NCBI GenBank assembly: GCA_905331475.1
Contig: CAJNYU010001548.1
Span: 1-64,000 of the forward strand
Direction: 5' to 3'
DNA length: 64,000 nt
Origin: Rotaria socialis
Taxonomy: Eukaryota; Rotifera; Eurotatoria; Philodinida; Philodinidae
The translations under genes were made by a program, and so were the position numbers. The notes under the pieces were generated by a model, which saw only the letters and a list, made by a program, of their open reading frames with translations, did not search any database and was not told where the DNA came from. Of the stretch, positions 27,201 through 37,349 are shown piece after piece. The stretch's first letter is position 1, and every line of letters starts with the position of its first letter.

Positions 27201-27960
27201 TTAGTTCCTATTTTTTTTTATCTATAAATATACTTATTCATTAAAGAAAAACATTGTCGAAATTTTTATTTTACACGAGGAAAATCGAGCTTGCGGCTAA
27301 TGACGTTTGTTATTTTTATACTTCAATGGAGGTGTACGTTATTAATAGACTTTTTATAATAATTACTATGTTGTATATGTATACATATATATATATATTT
27401 AAAATACAATGAGGTTTTTTAATATCTATATAGAGGTATCGGTTTGGGTCAAAAAGTTTAGCTTTTTTCTATTTCTTGCTTACCATTTTGTACACTTTCA
27501 GGTCTCCAGTTTGAAAAGAGAGAAAAAATAATTTTATACTAGCTCAGTTTAGAGAACTGCCAATACGTAGCGAAAATTTCAATCTATTCTTTTTTTCGTA
27601 TACATACAGATATCATTGAAGATTTACTCGGCCAAAATTTACATAATGTTTTCAATGAAGTTTGTATTAGGTTCTATTTCTTAATTGATTACAAGTTTTG
27701 TCAAGGCAAAATCTTTTTTTAGGAAAAGCGATACTGTTGTTCGTTAACTAAATAAGTATTCATTAAAGTATAATGGGATCTTCTGATCAAATACGAATTA
27801 ATATGACCGTCACAGATGACTATAAGAGAATGAGCTTGAAAAATAAAATCCGATGATCATAATACTTTCGAACGATCGGTTCTGACCTAGACAAAAAATT
27901 GGTTGAAACAAAAGTAAGAGACATTCGATGATATTTTCATAGGTTATACGAAACAGATGT
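27201..27960. other. Gap between convergent gene and pseudogene
   Basis: AT-rich 3' flanks. No coding exon, RNA or repeat identified apart from a short TATA run near 27380-27400. Confidence 0.5.
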
Positions 27961-29089
27961 CTACATAATGTCAGTGTCGAAACATTCAAAAAATGACATG
28001 TAAATATTCATCACTGTCTCATAGGTTTCTTTTGAATGTGTTACACCTGGCATCGAACCCTCATGACCAAAATACCGACGACCATTATTCTTCATTAGCC
28101 AATACCAATCAAGTCTAACATCAACGTTAGCTAGTTGGTCTGCTGAATTCGGGCTGTAGTATGGTATCAGCCCATCATCGATTGGTCTTCGCATTTCGAC
28201 AATAGATTGATGACGAAGAATGCTAGAACCATTATTGAGAAACATCTGAAGACAGGTGGCTCGGGAACGAGCCGACATACGCAACACACCGGCAGGGTAG
28301 ATACTAAATTCATAGAATGGAATTTGTAACCATGTAGGAAAGTCCTTTTAAAAGATTATAGATATGAATCATGGCAGCTGTAGCAACTAATTTACGGAGA
28401 TTTTTGCGATATTAAATTTCGGTAATTTTTCGTGCCACACTTCGAGAGAGAATTCATTGTATGCGTAAACATAATGTTGTACCAAATCTTCAATGTTTGA
28501 AAAATCAGCCAATCGAACACCGATTTTATTGTTGTCAATTCCTAATGGTTTTAAAATTTTTGCTTCAACATAATCAATATAAGACATGTTTGACACTTTT
28601 TCGGCAACCAATGCAGCTAGACTATTGCCCTCATTCGAATATTAAATTACTGTGCCTGGTGGTTGCGGTAACCAATTTGATGTGTGTTGGATTGATAATT
28701 CTGTAACATGCGTCTGTTAATGATTCGGCAAATGCTGTATCACCTGGGTGATAATAACTATTGGTTACTTGACGACTGGTAGCAGTCGAAGCCGAATGTG
28801 AAAGTAATTTGCGTAGAGTGACCGAATTAGAAGGAAAATCTGGATGAAAGATACGTTTCTGTGGTTCTGATAGATATGGATTAATGTGTCTTTTTGGTGT
28901 TAACGACTGATGACCGAAGGCTTCTGCGTACAGCGTATCAGTTGCATTGATCACCATAACTACGGCTCCAGGTATAAGGTCTTTTTTAAGAGATTTCTTT
29001 GTCCATTCTCGATTCGAACAATTCATCGAGCTAACTGTGGCGCAGATCGTTAAAAATACAACGAGTCTTATTGAAAATCAACCTACCAT
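27961..29089 (-). pseudogene. Serine hydrolase / class C beta-lactamase-like pseudogene
   Basis: Fragments in order on the minus strand match the beta-lactamase-related (LACTB/AmpC-like) family. There is a hydrophobic leader, then DLIPGAVVMV and AEAFG, then LRKLLSHSAS, then PQPPGT and the YSN motif with NEGNSLAALVAEK, then PAGVLRMSARS and finally GHEGSMPG, the third active-site box. Lesions: TGA in the leader (29078-29080); loss of the segment that should carry the nucleophilic SxxK, near 28888; a frameshift near 28705-28720; and TAA (28642-28644) where a codon before YSN is expected. A clean 51-base intron (28345-28395) remains. Without SxxK the enzyme could not work even if the frame were intact. 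It is a decayed copy of what is probably a multi-copy family. Confidence 0.87.
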
Positions 29090-29971
29090 TTTGTAACTAT
29101 CCCTGGCAATAGAATAATTCACCTGTGTTGTAACGCGATGCTCGTATCTATTTTAACTAGATTTTTTTCAATCTCTAATATAAAGAAGTACAATAATTAA
29201 AGTGCTGATTTTTCTCATTGTGGTTTTCGTTCTGCTAAGCTGTTTTGATCTCATGATGAAACTAAGGCACTGCTAATATTTGCAAACAGTGACAAATCCT
29301 CTAGAAATAATGTTAAACATGTAGAAATATCTACTATACAACGTGCTATTGAACCGATAATGTAGTTTTAGTGCAATCATTGTTGTTTTTAACAATTATT
29401 CTATTAAAATATTGGATCACAGAAGCAAACTAAATTTCATGTTACAAATTTTTAATCTTTCATAATCCATCATTCACATAATCTTCTATAACTGATCAGT
29501 TAAATCAATCTTTTCAAGTATATTTAACTAATTTTTTTCTTTCTTACCTTAGAAATCTTCTTGTATTGTAATTGAATATTTTCTTCATTTTATACTAACT
29601 AAAATTTATCTCGTATTTTCCTGAAAGAAATTATATATTTCTGATAATCAAAATAATCATGATTATTCAAACATAGTAAGTCTTGTATATATACAAATTC
29701 AGAAAACTAAACACAGGCCACATTGTATAAGGGAAAATGAAAATACGTCGCACATCAGAGATATAGCAAAACGAAACTCATTTAGACAAAAAAAAACGAA
29801 CAAACTATTGAGATCTAAATAAATGAATAATAATGACAGATAAAGTATGTGCACAAAATATTTTGTTAAAAAAACTCTATCAAAGAAAAAAGCTCTTAGT
29901 ACGTGTTCATTAGAATAACCAAAATCTATCGTTTGTACAAGTAAAAATTATAGAAAAAAAAAATAAACTCA
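29090..29971. other. Gap between pseudogene and protein 4.1 gene
   Basis: AT-rich. The right part is the likely 3' UTR of the protein 4.1 gene. Nothing else recognised. Confidence 0.5.
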
Positions 29972-32900
29972 TTAATTACTGCTCATTACTACTTGTTCGG
30001 CTTCTTTATTTGGATCAAGATCAGTTGCTAAACGAATAGCTGCAATAAGAGCCTAAATAATTGAATGTCCAGAAACGAAGTTAAATCGAAACAGAAAATT
30101 TTCTTACTGCATCAGGATCCATAGTAGGCGAAGGCTCACGAGGTCGAACTGGTGGTTGCAACTAAATAAACATCAAATAAAAAAAAACACAATCAACGGC
30201 ATACGTGATCACTTACCGGAACATTAACATAAGTTGGCGGTAGTGGTGGCCGCGTCGGTTTTACTTCCTGAATGGTAGAAAGAAAACATTATTTTAGTTA
30301 AAATCATAGATTTTATGTTAACATGAACGATGAAATTAATTTCTCTGTCTAATGTTAAAATACTTAGCCTCCAATAACCGAAACATAAGATCTTTCTAAT
30401 AGATAGGAATTCAAAATTTACAAATTAAAATATATTCAGAGAAAAAATATAAGTTTAGAAATTGATATTGCTTGCGTTCTAATTCAACAAGAAAATACGA
30501 CATTCACTATGTCCGTATGAACACAAGGTATGTGTAGACACGCATAGCATAAAGCGAGTCAATACTATTTATCGTACTTAAATGAGCTCTTTCTCCACTC
30601 TCTCGAGTTCTCTTTTCGTTCTACTTCTAATAGTCTAAAGTGTGTCTTCTCGCAATTTCGATTCAAGTGAAAAAGCCAGATGCTTCGTTCTAGTTACTAT
30701 TGCAGCACGATCATGATTTATCGTGAAGTATAAGTAATTTAAAAAATAACGTATTCTAGATTATGAGCTCCTTAAAGGCACATTATCTTGAAGTTTTATT
30801 AAAAAAGTGTGGCTGCTATATAAGAGACTTTCACCCAGGGATTCATGACAAAACATAACATACCGATATTTTTGGCGGTCTTGGCGGAGGAACCTACGAA
30901 AAAAAAAGAAAATTCCATTTAAAAATAGCTAACGATAATGAGAAACAATTCTTACCGGTACTTGCTCAATAGGTTCCTGTTCTGGTTTCTTTTTCACATA
31001 TGCATATTCTGGGTCTTTTACAACTATAGGCGCTGGATATTCATATTCATCTTCATCGTCATCGTTCTAAATAAAACGAAAAAAAATGCAATTAACCATA
31101 AAAATCTTATTTCTATCAGCCAACAAATTCATGCATATGTGGTTTTTATTCATTCCAAAAACAAAATTCCGTTTTTTCCTTCATGCCTGTTACCTTAATA
31201 ACTATATCTATTTCTATAGAAAATCAAGAGATGTAAAACAAAAATGAGATGAAACTACAAAGAATCACTACGTACATTCGATAGATGTATTCGACGTTTT
31301 TCATAGAATGGTTCAATACTTTGAGGTCTTGGTAATGTTTTTACAACAACTGATTTAGTCGGACGATTTAAGTCACTGCCAGCTAAAAGAAATAAAATTC
31401 AAATATAAACAAAATGTTGCGCTTATAAAACAATATTTAGTGAGTGATTTTAATAAGCAAGAGGCAGAAAAAAGAATTTTCACCTGAAGTAGAATTGCTC
31501 ACTGAAATATGAATTATTTAGAAAGTGACAATAATTTATTCAATTTAATTCTTACAAGCATCAAGACTTTTTGCCATTCGTTTGTTTAATGCTCTTTCGA
31601 AATCAGGATTTGGCCTATCTTGCGTTAATTGACGAGCTTGATGATATGTATATTTTCCTGTATAACGAAACGTTGAATTGAATCTTGGTAAAATTGGTCG
31701 TTTGCGAATTTCTTCTGGTTTTCGAAGACTAAAAAAAGACGAGATTCAATTTTTGGAAAAATGCATTATTATCTACCGAAAAAATGCATGATGTTCAACA
31801 GCTATTTTCCATAAAGATTTTGCTGCACGATATGAAGCTAATTTAAAACCAATCGTACTTTCATATTGATCAAACTTTCAAAGGAAAAAGAAATAGCATT
31901 TAATTTTTTTTCTAATAAGAATTAATACGAACATCACTTGGACGAAGTTTAATAAAAAAATATCTTTTTTTATATGAAATTTTCAAAATTTTTGGCCAAG
32001 CAAAACGATTTATCCGTAATTTATCTCGATAGACTAATAAACCATTAGCTGATACCCCGATGTTAATAGGAACGTTTTCTGAATCCTACAAAATAATTAA
32101 AAATTAGATCAAAAAAAAAAGAATTATTTTATCAAGTTGTACTTGTGCTAGATGTAAATCTACACCATACATCGCTATTTTTTTTGCATTTTCAAGAAAA
32201 TGTAAATCCGCTGCATTTGGCGGTTGGCCTCTATGAATTGAAATTGGAAAATACTCCGTATAAAATCTCATGACATCAAAAACATACTTGTGTCTTTTAT
32301 GCTGTTCATGTATACGTCGTAGTAATTCTGAATCTGGGTCGACAGGTGCAAATTTAAGATGTTCTAAATAATGATGTGATGGACCGTGTTGAAATTCATC
32401 GTAATCTCCGAATTCAGCTTGAGCCGTATATGAACCCAATAGAGCATAGGTCACAAATGAACATGGTAATCTTTTAGTAAAACAAAAATCTTTGTCAGAA
32501 AATACATAATTTTAAAATAAGCTCTGTGACCTACTTGCCAGAAACAATATCACTTCGTATTTGAAGACACATGTGATATCTATACATATAAATCAATAAA
32601 CAAATATTTCGAAGGATGAATATTGATATGCAAATTTTGTTCTGTTTCCTTTTATGGTTTAGACGTGATTCATAAAGTTATGTACGTAGTTTGAAAGAAA
32701 TTCAAGATTTATCTTTCATTTTTGAGAAATTCATCTATTTTTCTTTTGTAATCAGGTCCGTGCGATCTTGAAAAAAAGTCTCACTGTGCAAATCAAATAC
32801 AACCTATTTATGAGTACTATTAAATATACTTGACATATATAGTAACTTATTTGACAGTGCATGAATTAGTTGCCAATAAATAAATATATATATATATATA

Positions 32901-34689
32901 TATGTTCTTCATTTCATTCTGTTATAAATCTCAGTGATAGAAAATAGCAGGCAAATATATGCGATAACAAGAACAAAATAAATATTTATTATATCTATAA
33001 AATTTATTCTGACCTCGCCTTTCGTTTCAAACATGAAATTACTAATATTAACACACACAATTTAATAAACGCTTTCTATTATTTCATTTTCTATTGTGAT
33101 CACGCCCAAGTGAATAAGGTGGAACGGATGATAAATTCTTTTTTCTTTCTCGACGAGATTGAATAATGTTACATAAAACTTAGGTCAAATAGACTGTAAT
33201 TAACTCGAAATAAATTCTCCGTTGGTGTGACCAGAAGTAACTATAACTGAAAGGGGGAGAGTATAACGTAATCTTTTTTTGTTGTTCGGAAAGGAAGGAT
33301 TTTTTTCTTTTAATACAATGTGAAAAACAGAGCATTTTAGCTCTTCTGGGAAAAATGACCAATAATTAAAGAAGATCTTACACTCCCTACAGACGAATCA
33401 AGACTAGAATTTTTAACAAAAAACTAAGAAATCTGGCTTATTGAAAAGCAAAAGAAACATTTTGACCATTATATTTACTATTTAACACTTAGTCAAATTT
33501 ATAAACGCATTGTTGCCACTTGAAACTTTCAGGTTAATCACTCTTGTCATTCAAAACAAAGCATATATTTTCATTATGAACCTGTTCACTTCGCTTTTTG
33601 TTTCTAGTCAACGCATATGTTATCTTTTACTATTTTTATCTTTTCATTATCCTGTTCTATTCAATTTGATATGCTGACTTACTTTGACATTCATATTTTT
33701 CCTTAAAGTATGTTAATACTAACCGAGTAAGATCATCTTGGAGTAGAGCAGGTTCAGGAGGATAAAATTTGACTTGGAAGTAAAATACTGGATCAACGTC
33801 TGAAAACAAAACAAAAACCGATTATTTCATTTCTCACATTAAGGGTATCTTTTTCAAACCTTTCAATTGACTTATAACACGTTTATCGTTATCTAACCAT
33901 GTCTAAATTGGTTAAAAAATTTAAAAAAATGATATTTCCTTTAAAAAAATCAAGAACTAACTTGATTCTTTTCATTATTTATAAATTTTAATCCAAAATA
34001 ATCTCGTTCTTCGAGATTCATTAAGTCACATACACGATTAGCTAATATTTTACCCGTGTCTTCTTTCTATCAAAATACAAAATTTCATCTATAAACTCAT
34101 TTATCGTTATTCATATATTTTTTGTTTACTTTTAAAGCGACAAATTGTTCAGAATTATCTAGCATGACAATACAGGCGTTTGATTCATTATTTGATGATC
34201 TATTCACGTCGCGTTCATTTGTAGTTCTTGTTCGACTTTGACTTTTTCTACGTTCTTTCTCTTCATTTTGACGTGCCTTCTTTTCATCTTTTTCTTTTTG
34301 ACGTAGAATCCGTTTTTCATTTGCTTCCTAATAATAATAGAATTAACATTCAATAGATACATGTTAACAATAGGAAAAAAAATGTTTTGATTTTACTTCA
34401 TTTTTTTTCGATTTCTTATTAGTTTTTCCTTCTGTTTCATAATCTGCAACTGGTGGTGGAAGCATGTCATTACTGAAATTTGGATCTTGCTGATCATCAT
34501 CATCATCATCATCATATTGTATTGAACCACTTAAACGATCAGTATCAAAACTATCACCATCATTCATTGAACGACGTTGAGGCTGAAAAGTATAACAAAA
34601 TAATTTTAATGCTTGACAGGAGTTTTTGGTTCCTTTTATTTTGAATTTACATTTACAAAACTTCGAGTAGTCGGTTGGAGATAATCCAT
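29972..34689 (-). CDS. Epb41: Protein 4.1 / coracle homologue (FERM-FA-CTD)
   Basis: Exons from the start: 34657-34689, 34397-34582, 34130-34327, 33962-34066, 33860-33902, 33724-33799, 32535-32579, 32288-32470, 32143-32230, 31933-32085, 31777-31874, 31556-31728, 31484-31501, 31276-31382, 30956-31066, 30864-30893, 30217-30267, 30108-30161 and 29972-30052 (610 residues). An acidic/charged head is followed by a FERM domain (about 124-403): [72 protein letters not shown] and FESTIGFKL (read [10 protein letters not shown] here). The FA block follows (RLRKP.., [22 protein letters not shown]). The tail is acidic, then proline-rich (VPPPRPPK), and ends with a short CTD-like [17 protein letters not shown]. 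Such proteins link membrane proteins to the spectrin-actin skeleton at septate junctions. The spectrin-actin-binding segment is not evident. A 1.1 kb intron precedes exon 7. Confidence 0.94.
32880..32902 (+). repeat. (AT)n microsatellite in the long 4.1 intron
   Basis: AT dinucleotide run within the 1.1 kb intron between exons 6 and 7 of the protein 4.1 gene. Confidence 0.8.
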
Positions 34690-35689
34690 AATGAAAAACG
34701 AAGATGACCTTGAACGAAGTGAGAAACAGATTCGAGTAATTTCATTCAATGTATCAGTGGTTAAAGATCAATAGAGATTTTGACAATTATACTACCAATA
34801 AAATCAGATTTTTATTATTTTATTCGAAATAAAATAAATTTTATTTAACAAAATCAATAGGACGCCTTTCTTTCTTCCATTTCAATGAAAATGATTTTGA
34901 TAGAATAGATGTCACTAGATGACAATTGTTTGAGACTAATTGTTTGCCTTGCGGATATTCGTATGATTACTTCATGAATTGAGTATTTATAGAAAAATTG
35001 ATGAATTTTTCTTGTTACCGTGAAATCATGACAATTACGCTTGATGGCATTGCCTCATAGCATAAAGATACTCTTAAATATCTGCCAAACAGACATAATA
35101 TAAAAAAACGTACTTACATTTGTTTCTTAGTTATATTACAAGTCAATCTACAATCATTTATCTAGCTTCCATCAAGTTGATCTTATGCTTTTGATTTCTC
35201 AAGTTTTGCTTTATTAGTTAATGGTAACCTGTTATCTTAGAATTTTCTTATTCACCTTGACGATGCCAATCGATGATGATCGTCCTCGTTGTCTTGCTGA
35301 GTATATGTCAATAGAAACAATAAAATAAAATACTGCGATATAGTAATCATGTAAACGGATGTCGAATTTTCCTGTAGTTAAATAGACACTAAATACTAGT
35401 TCAACCTAGGTGACAGAATCTGACTGTAAGATCTTGTAAGATTCTTATAAGAACTCGTAAGATTCTCCGAGAAACATAAAGCCTGATTCGTGATGTAAGA
35501 TCCTATAGTAAGATTTTATCAGATTTTTGTAAGATTCTTGTATGATTTTTATACGATGAGACAGACTTTATGATTTTATTGTAAGATTTTATAAGATGCA
35601 TAAGATTTTTGTCAGATTTCATAAGATTGATGGACCTGGGAATCTATATTTTATGGTAATATTCTTTCTGCATTATGATTTTCTAAGAT
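34690..35689. other. Upstream region of the protein 4.1 gene
   Basis: Probable promoter and 5' UTR of the 4.1 gene on the left; a degenerate TAAGATT repeat block on the right. No gene seen. Confidence 0.5.
35420..35640 (+). repeat. Degenerate array of TAAGATT(C/T)T units
   Basis: The words TAAGAT and TAAGATT with TTGTAAGA occur more than ten times in about 220 bases at irregular spacing (10-25 bases). It looks like a decayed tandem repeat rather than a coding stretch. Confidence 0.65.
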
Positions 35690-35697
35690 ATATAAAA

Positions 35698-36848
35698 CAG
35701 TGATCCGCGTGGGATGGGACAGTCTCATCCCATCCCATTCGTCCCATGGTATGGGATCCCAGGACAATCATTTCGACCGTCACAACGGGCATCTTAACAG
35801 ACCTGAAGCGGCTATAAAACGCTATAATAAGGTATTAATTTTCACCTTATTTCGCCGTAATGCGTCACCTCATTTTACGGACCGTTTTTTTGCTAGAAGA
35901 CGGTCATCGTTTCAAATGCTATATTCGTCGTTTTCCAAGCTGACGGAAAACGGCGCAGTTTTTTAACGTCGTATACCGTTTTGACGCCGTTTACGACCAT
36001 TTACGTACCGTTTTCTTGGAGATGGGATAAGACGGAAATTTTCTGAGTCGTCCCATGGAACGAATAAATATTATATGAATCTATTCTTTTTACTAAAAAC
36101 AGTAGTCCTTTCATTATAGATATCGTACCCAACTGTGTGAGAAACATAGTTAAAAATACAAACGATACGTGGTTCAGTAGTGCACCCATTTCTATTCAAT
36201 GTAATTACAACAAAAATAATAATGATCTACGCGTAGAGAAAAAGATGCAATTTGATCTATTGTAACAGTAACAATTGATTTAGTTATTGTGGCTTCCCAT
36301 GTCACAAAAATCGCGTCACTTTTGCCGATTAATCTCGATTTTATCTGCTGTCTTGCCATAGCGACAATGGAAAAAAAATCGCCCATTGATTGTGAGATTT
36401 TGTCGCGATTAATTTCACAATTAGTCGGTGATTTTTTCTCCATTGCCACTATAGCAACACAGCAGATAAAATCGCGATTAATCGCCGTTTTGGTTCAATA
36501 TCGTGATTAATCGGCAAAAGTGACGCGATTTTTGTGACATGGGTTATAACTGGTGAAATGTCTTTAAATAATGCGTCCCATGGGAAATATGAAACTTGTA
36601 GAATGATTAACTCTCAGCTTCATTTTAATAAAATCATGAAATATGACATGAAGAAACATAATAATTCGTAATCTCAGTCGATCGATGATAATCAAACAAA
36701 ACTGGCATCTTAAAAAAGATTTGACATTTCAGAGATCCCATGGGGAGACAGCTTTTTGTTTTAGTTGTCCCATCCCATGGGACAGATTTCAACAGCTTGT
36801 CCCATGTGATGATTTTTTGCGTCTCATCCCATCCCATGCGGCGCTCTG
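35698..36848. mobile_element. Non-autonomous hAT-type DNA transposon
   Basis: The left end CAGTGATCCGCGTGGGATGG and the inward-read right end CAGAGCGCCGCATGGGATGG match at 16 of 20 bases, and the match continues with GA. An exact 8 bp target duplication, ATATAAAA, flanks the element (35690-35697 and 36849-36856). Several TCATCCCATCCCATG and GTCCCATGGGA words occur at both ends. The 1151 bp interior has no transposase frame. A GC-richer part with short inverted ACGGCG/CGCCGT words lies at about 35800-36010, and a 248 bp foldback element is inserted at 36296-36543. Confidence 0.9.
36296..36543. repeat. Foldback (MITE-like) element nested in the hAT element
   Basis: The ends are CCCATGTCACAAAAATCGCG and its exact reverse complement, and the inverted match continues inward through GTCACTTTTGCCGATTAAT. 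Further inner inverted blocks follow (GATTTTATCTGCTGT against ACAGCAGATAAAATC). Nearly the whole 248 bp could fold into one hairpin. The dinucleotide TT adjoins both ends. No coding capacity. Confidence 0.85.
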
Positions 36849-36976
36849 ATATAAAATACGCTAAGCCATCTGATGGCAAGTATAGTATAATCATTTTTTC
36901 ATATTTTAACTTACTTCTATTCAAATTACGTATGTTTCTTTTCAAATTCTATATCAGATATTGTATTGAACTAAAT

Positions 36977-37349
36977 ATGCATGCCATATTTCTTCTCGCA
37001 TTATTTTTCTTACCGACGTTTTGTGCTCAAGATCATCATATAGAATATGATAAATATCAGCGAATGTTTATGCCGAATTCAATGGCAGCAAATTACTTGT
37101 GTATGTATTTCAATGAAGAAAGTCTGTTTTGATTTTTGATTTGAATTATTTATTCTAGCTCATTTGCCGATAGGGCGATATCGAAATCAATTGTTAGATG
37201 CAACAATTGATGATTCATCGATGTTAATGTCATCCGATCAAAATGATCCAGCTTTGCAACAACGCACGAAACGGATCTATTGGGAAAATCTTGCATTTCA
37301 TGCAACTGACTTTAATCAAAAAGTCAAGATACCAAAAAGGTCTAAATAA
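36977..37349 (+). CDS. Small secreted protein, possible peptide precursor
   Basis: Two exons, 36977-37100 and 37159-37349, joined in phase 1 by a 58-base GT..AG intron, encode 104 residues. Residues 1-18 are a convincing signal peptide (MHAIFLLALFFLPTFCAQ). The mature part is polar, has no cysteines beyond the signal, and contains two dibasic sites near the end: RTKR followed by a 20-residue segment starting IYWENLAF and ending in KIPKR, then SK. This layout (signal, spacer, KR-bounded segment) is that of neuropeptide or hormone precursors. There is no Gly for C-terminal amidation and I recognise no known peptide. It could equally be a small secreted protein with chance dibasic sites. It begins only 120 bases after the hAT element, so its promoter may lie inside or beyond that insertion. 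Confidence 0.65.

Noticed and set aside
36740-37132. A 130-codon frame starting inside the hAT element and running into the small secreted gene
   Set aside because: The in-frame ATG at 36977 directly precedes a good signal peptide; the longer start would bury it and would depend on transposon sequence. The frame also reads through the intron donor at 37101.
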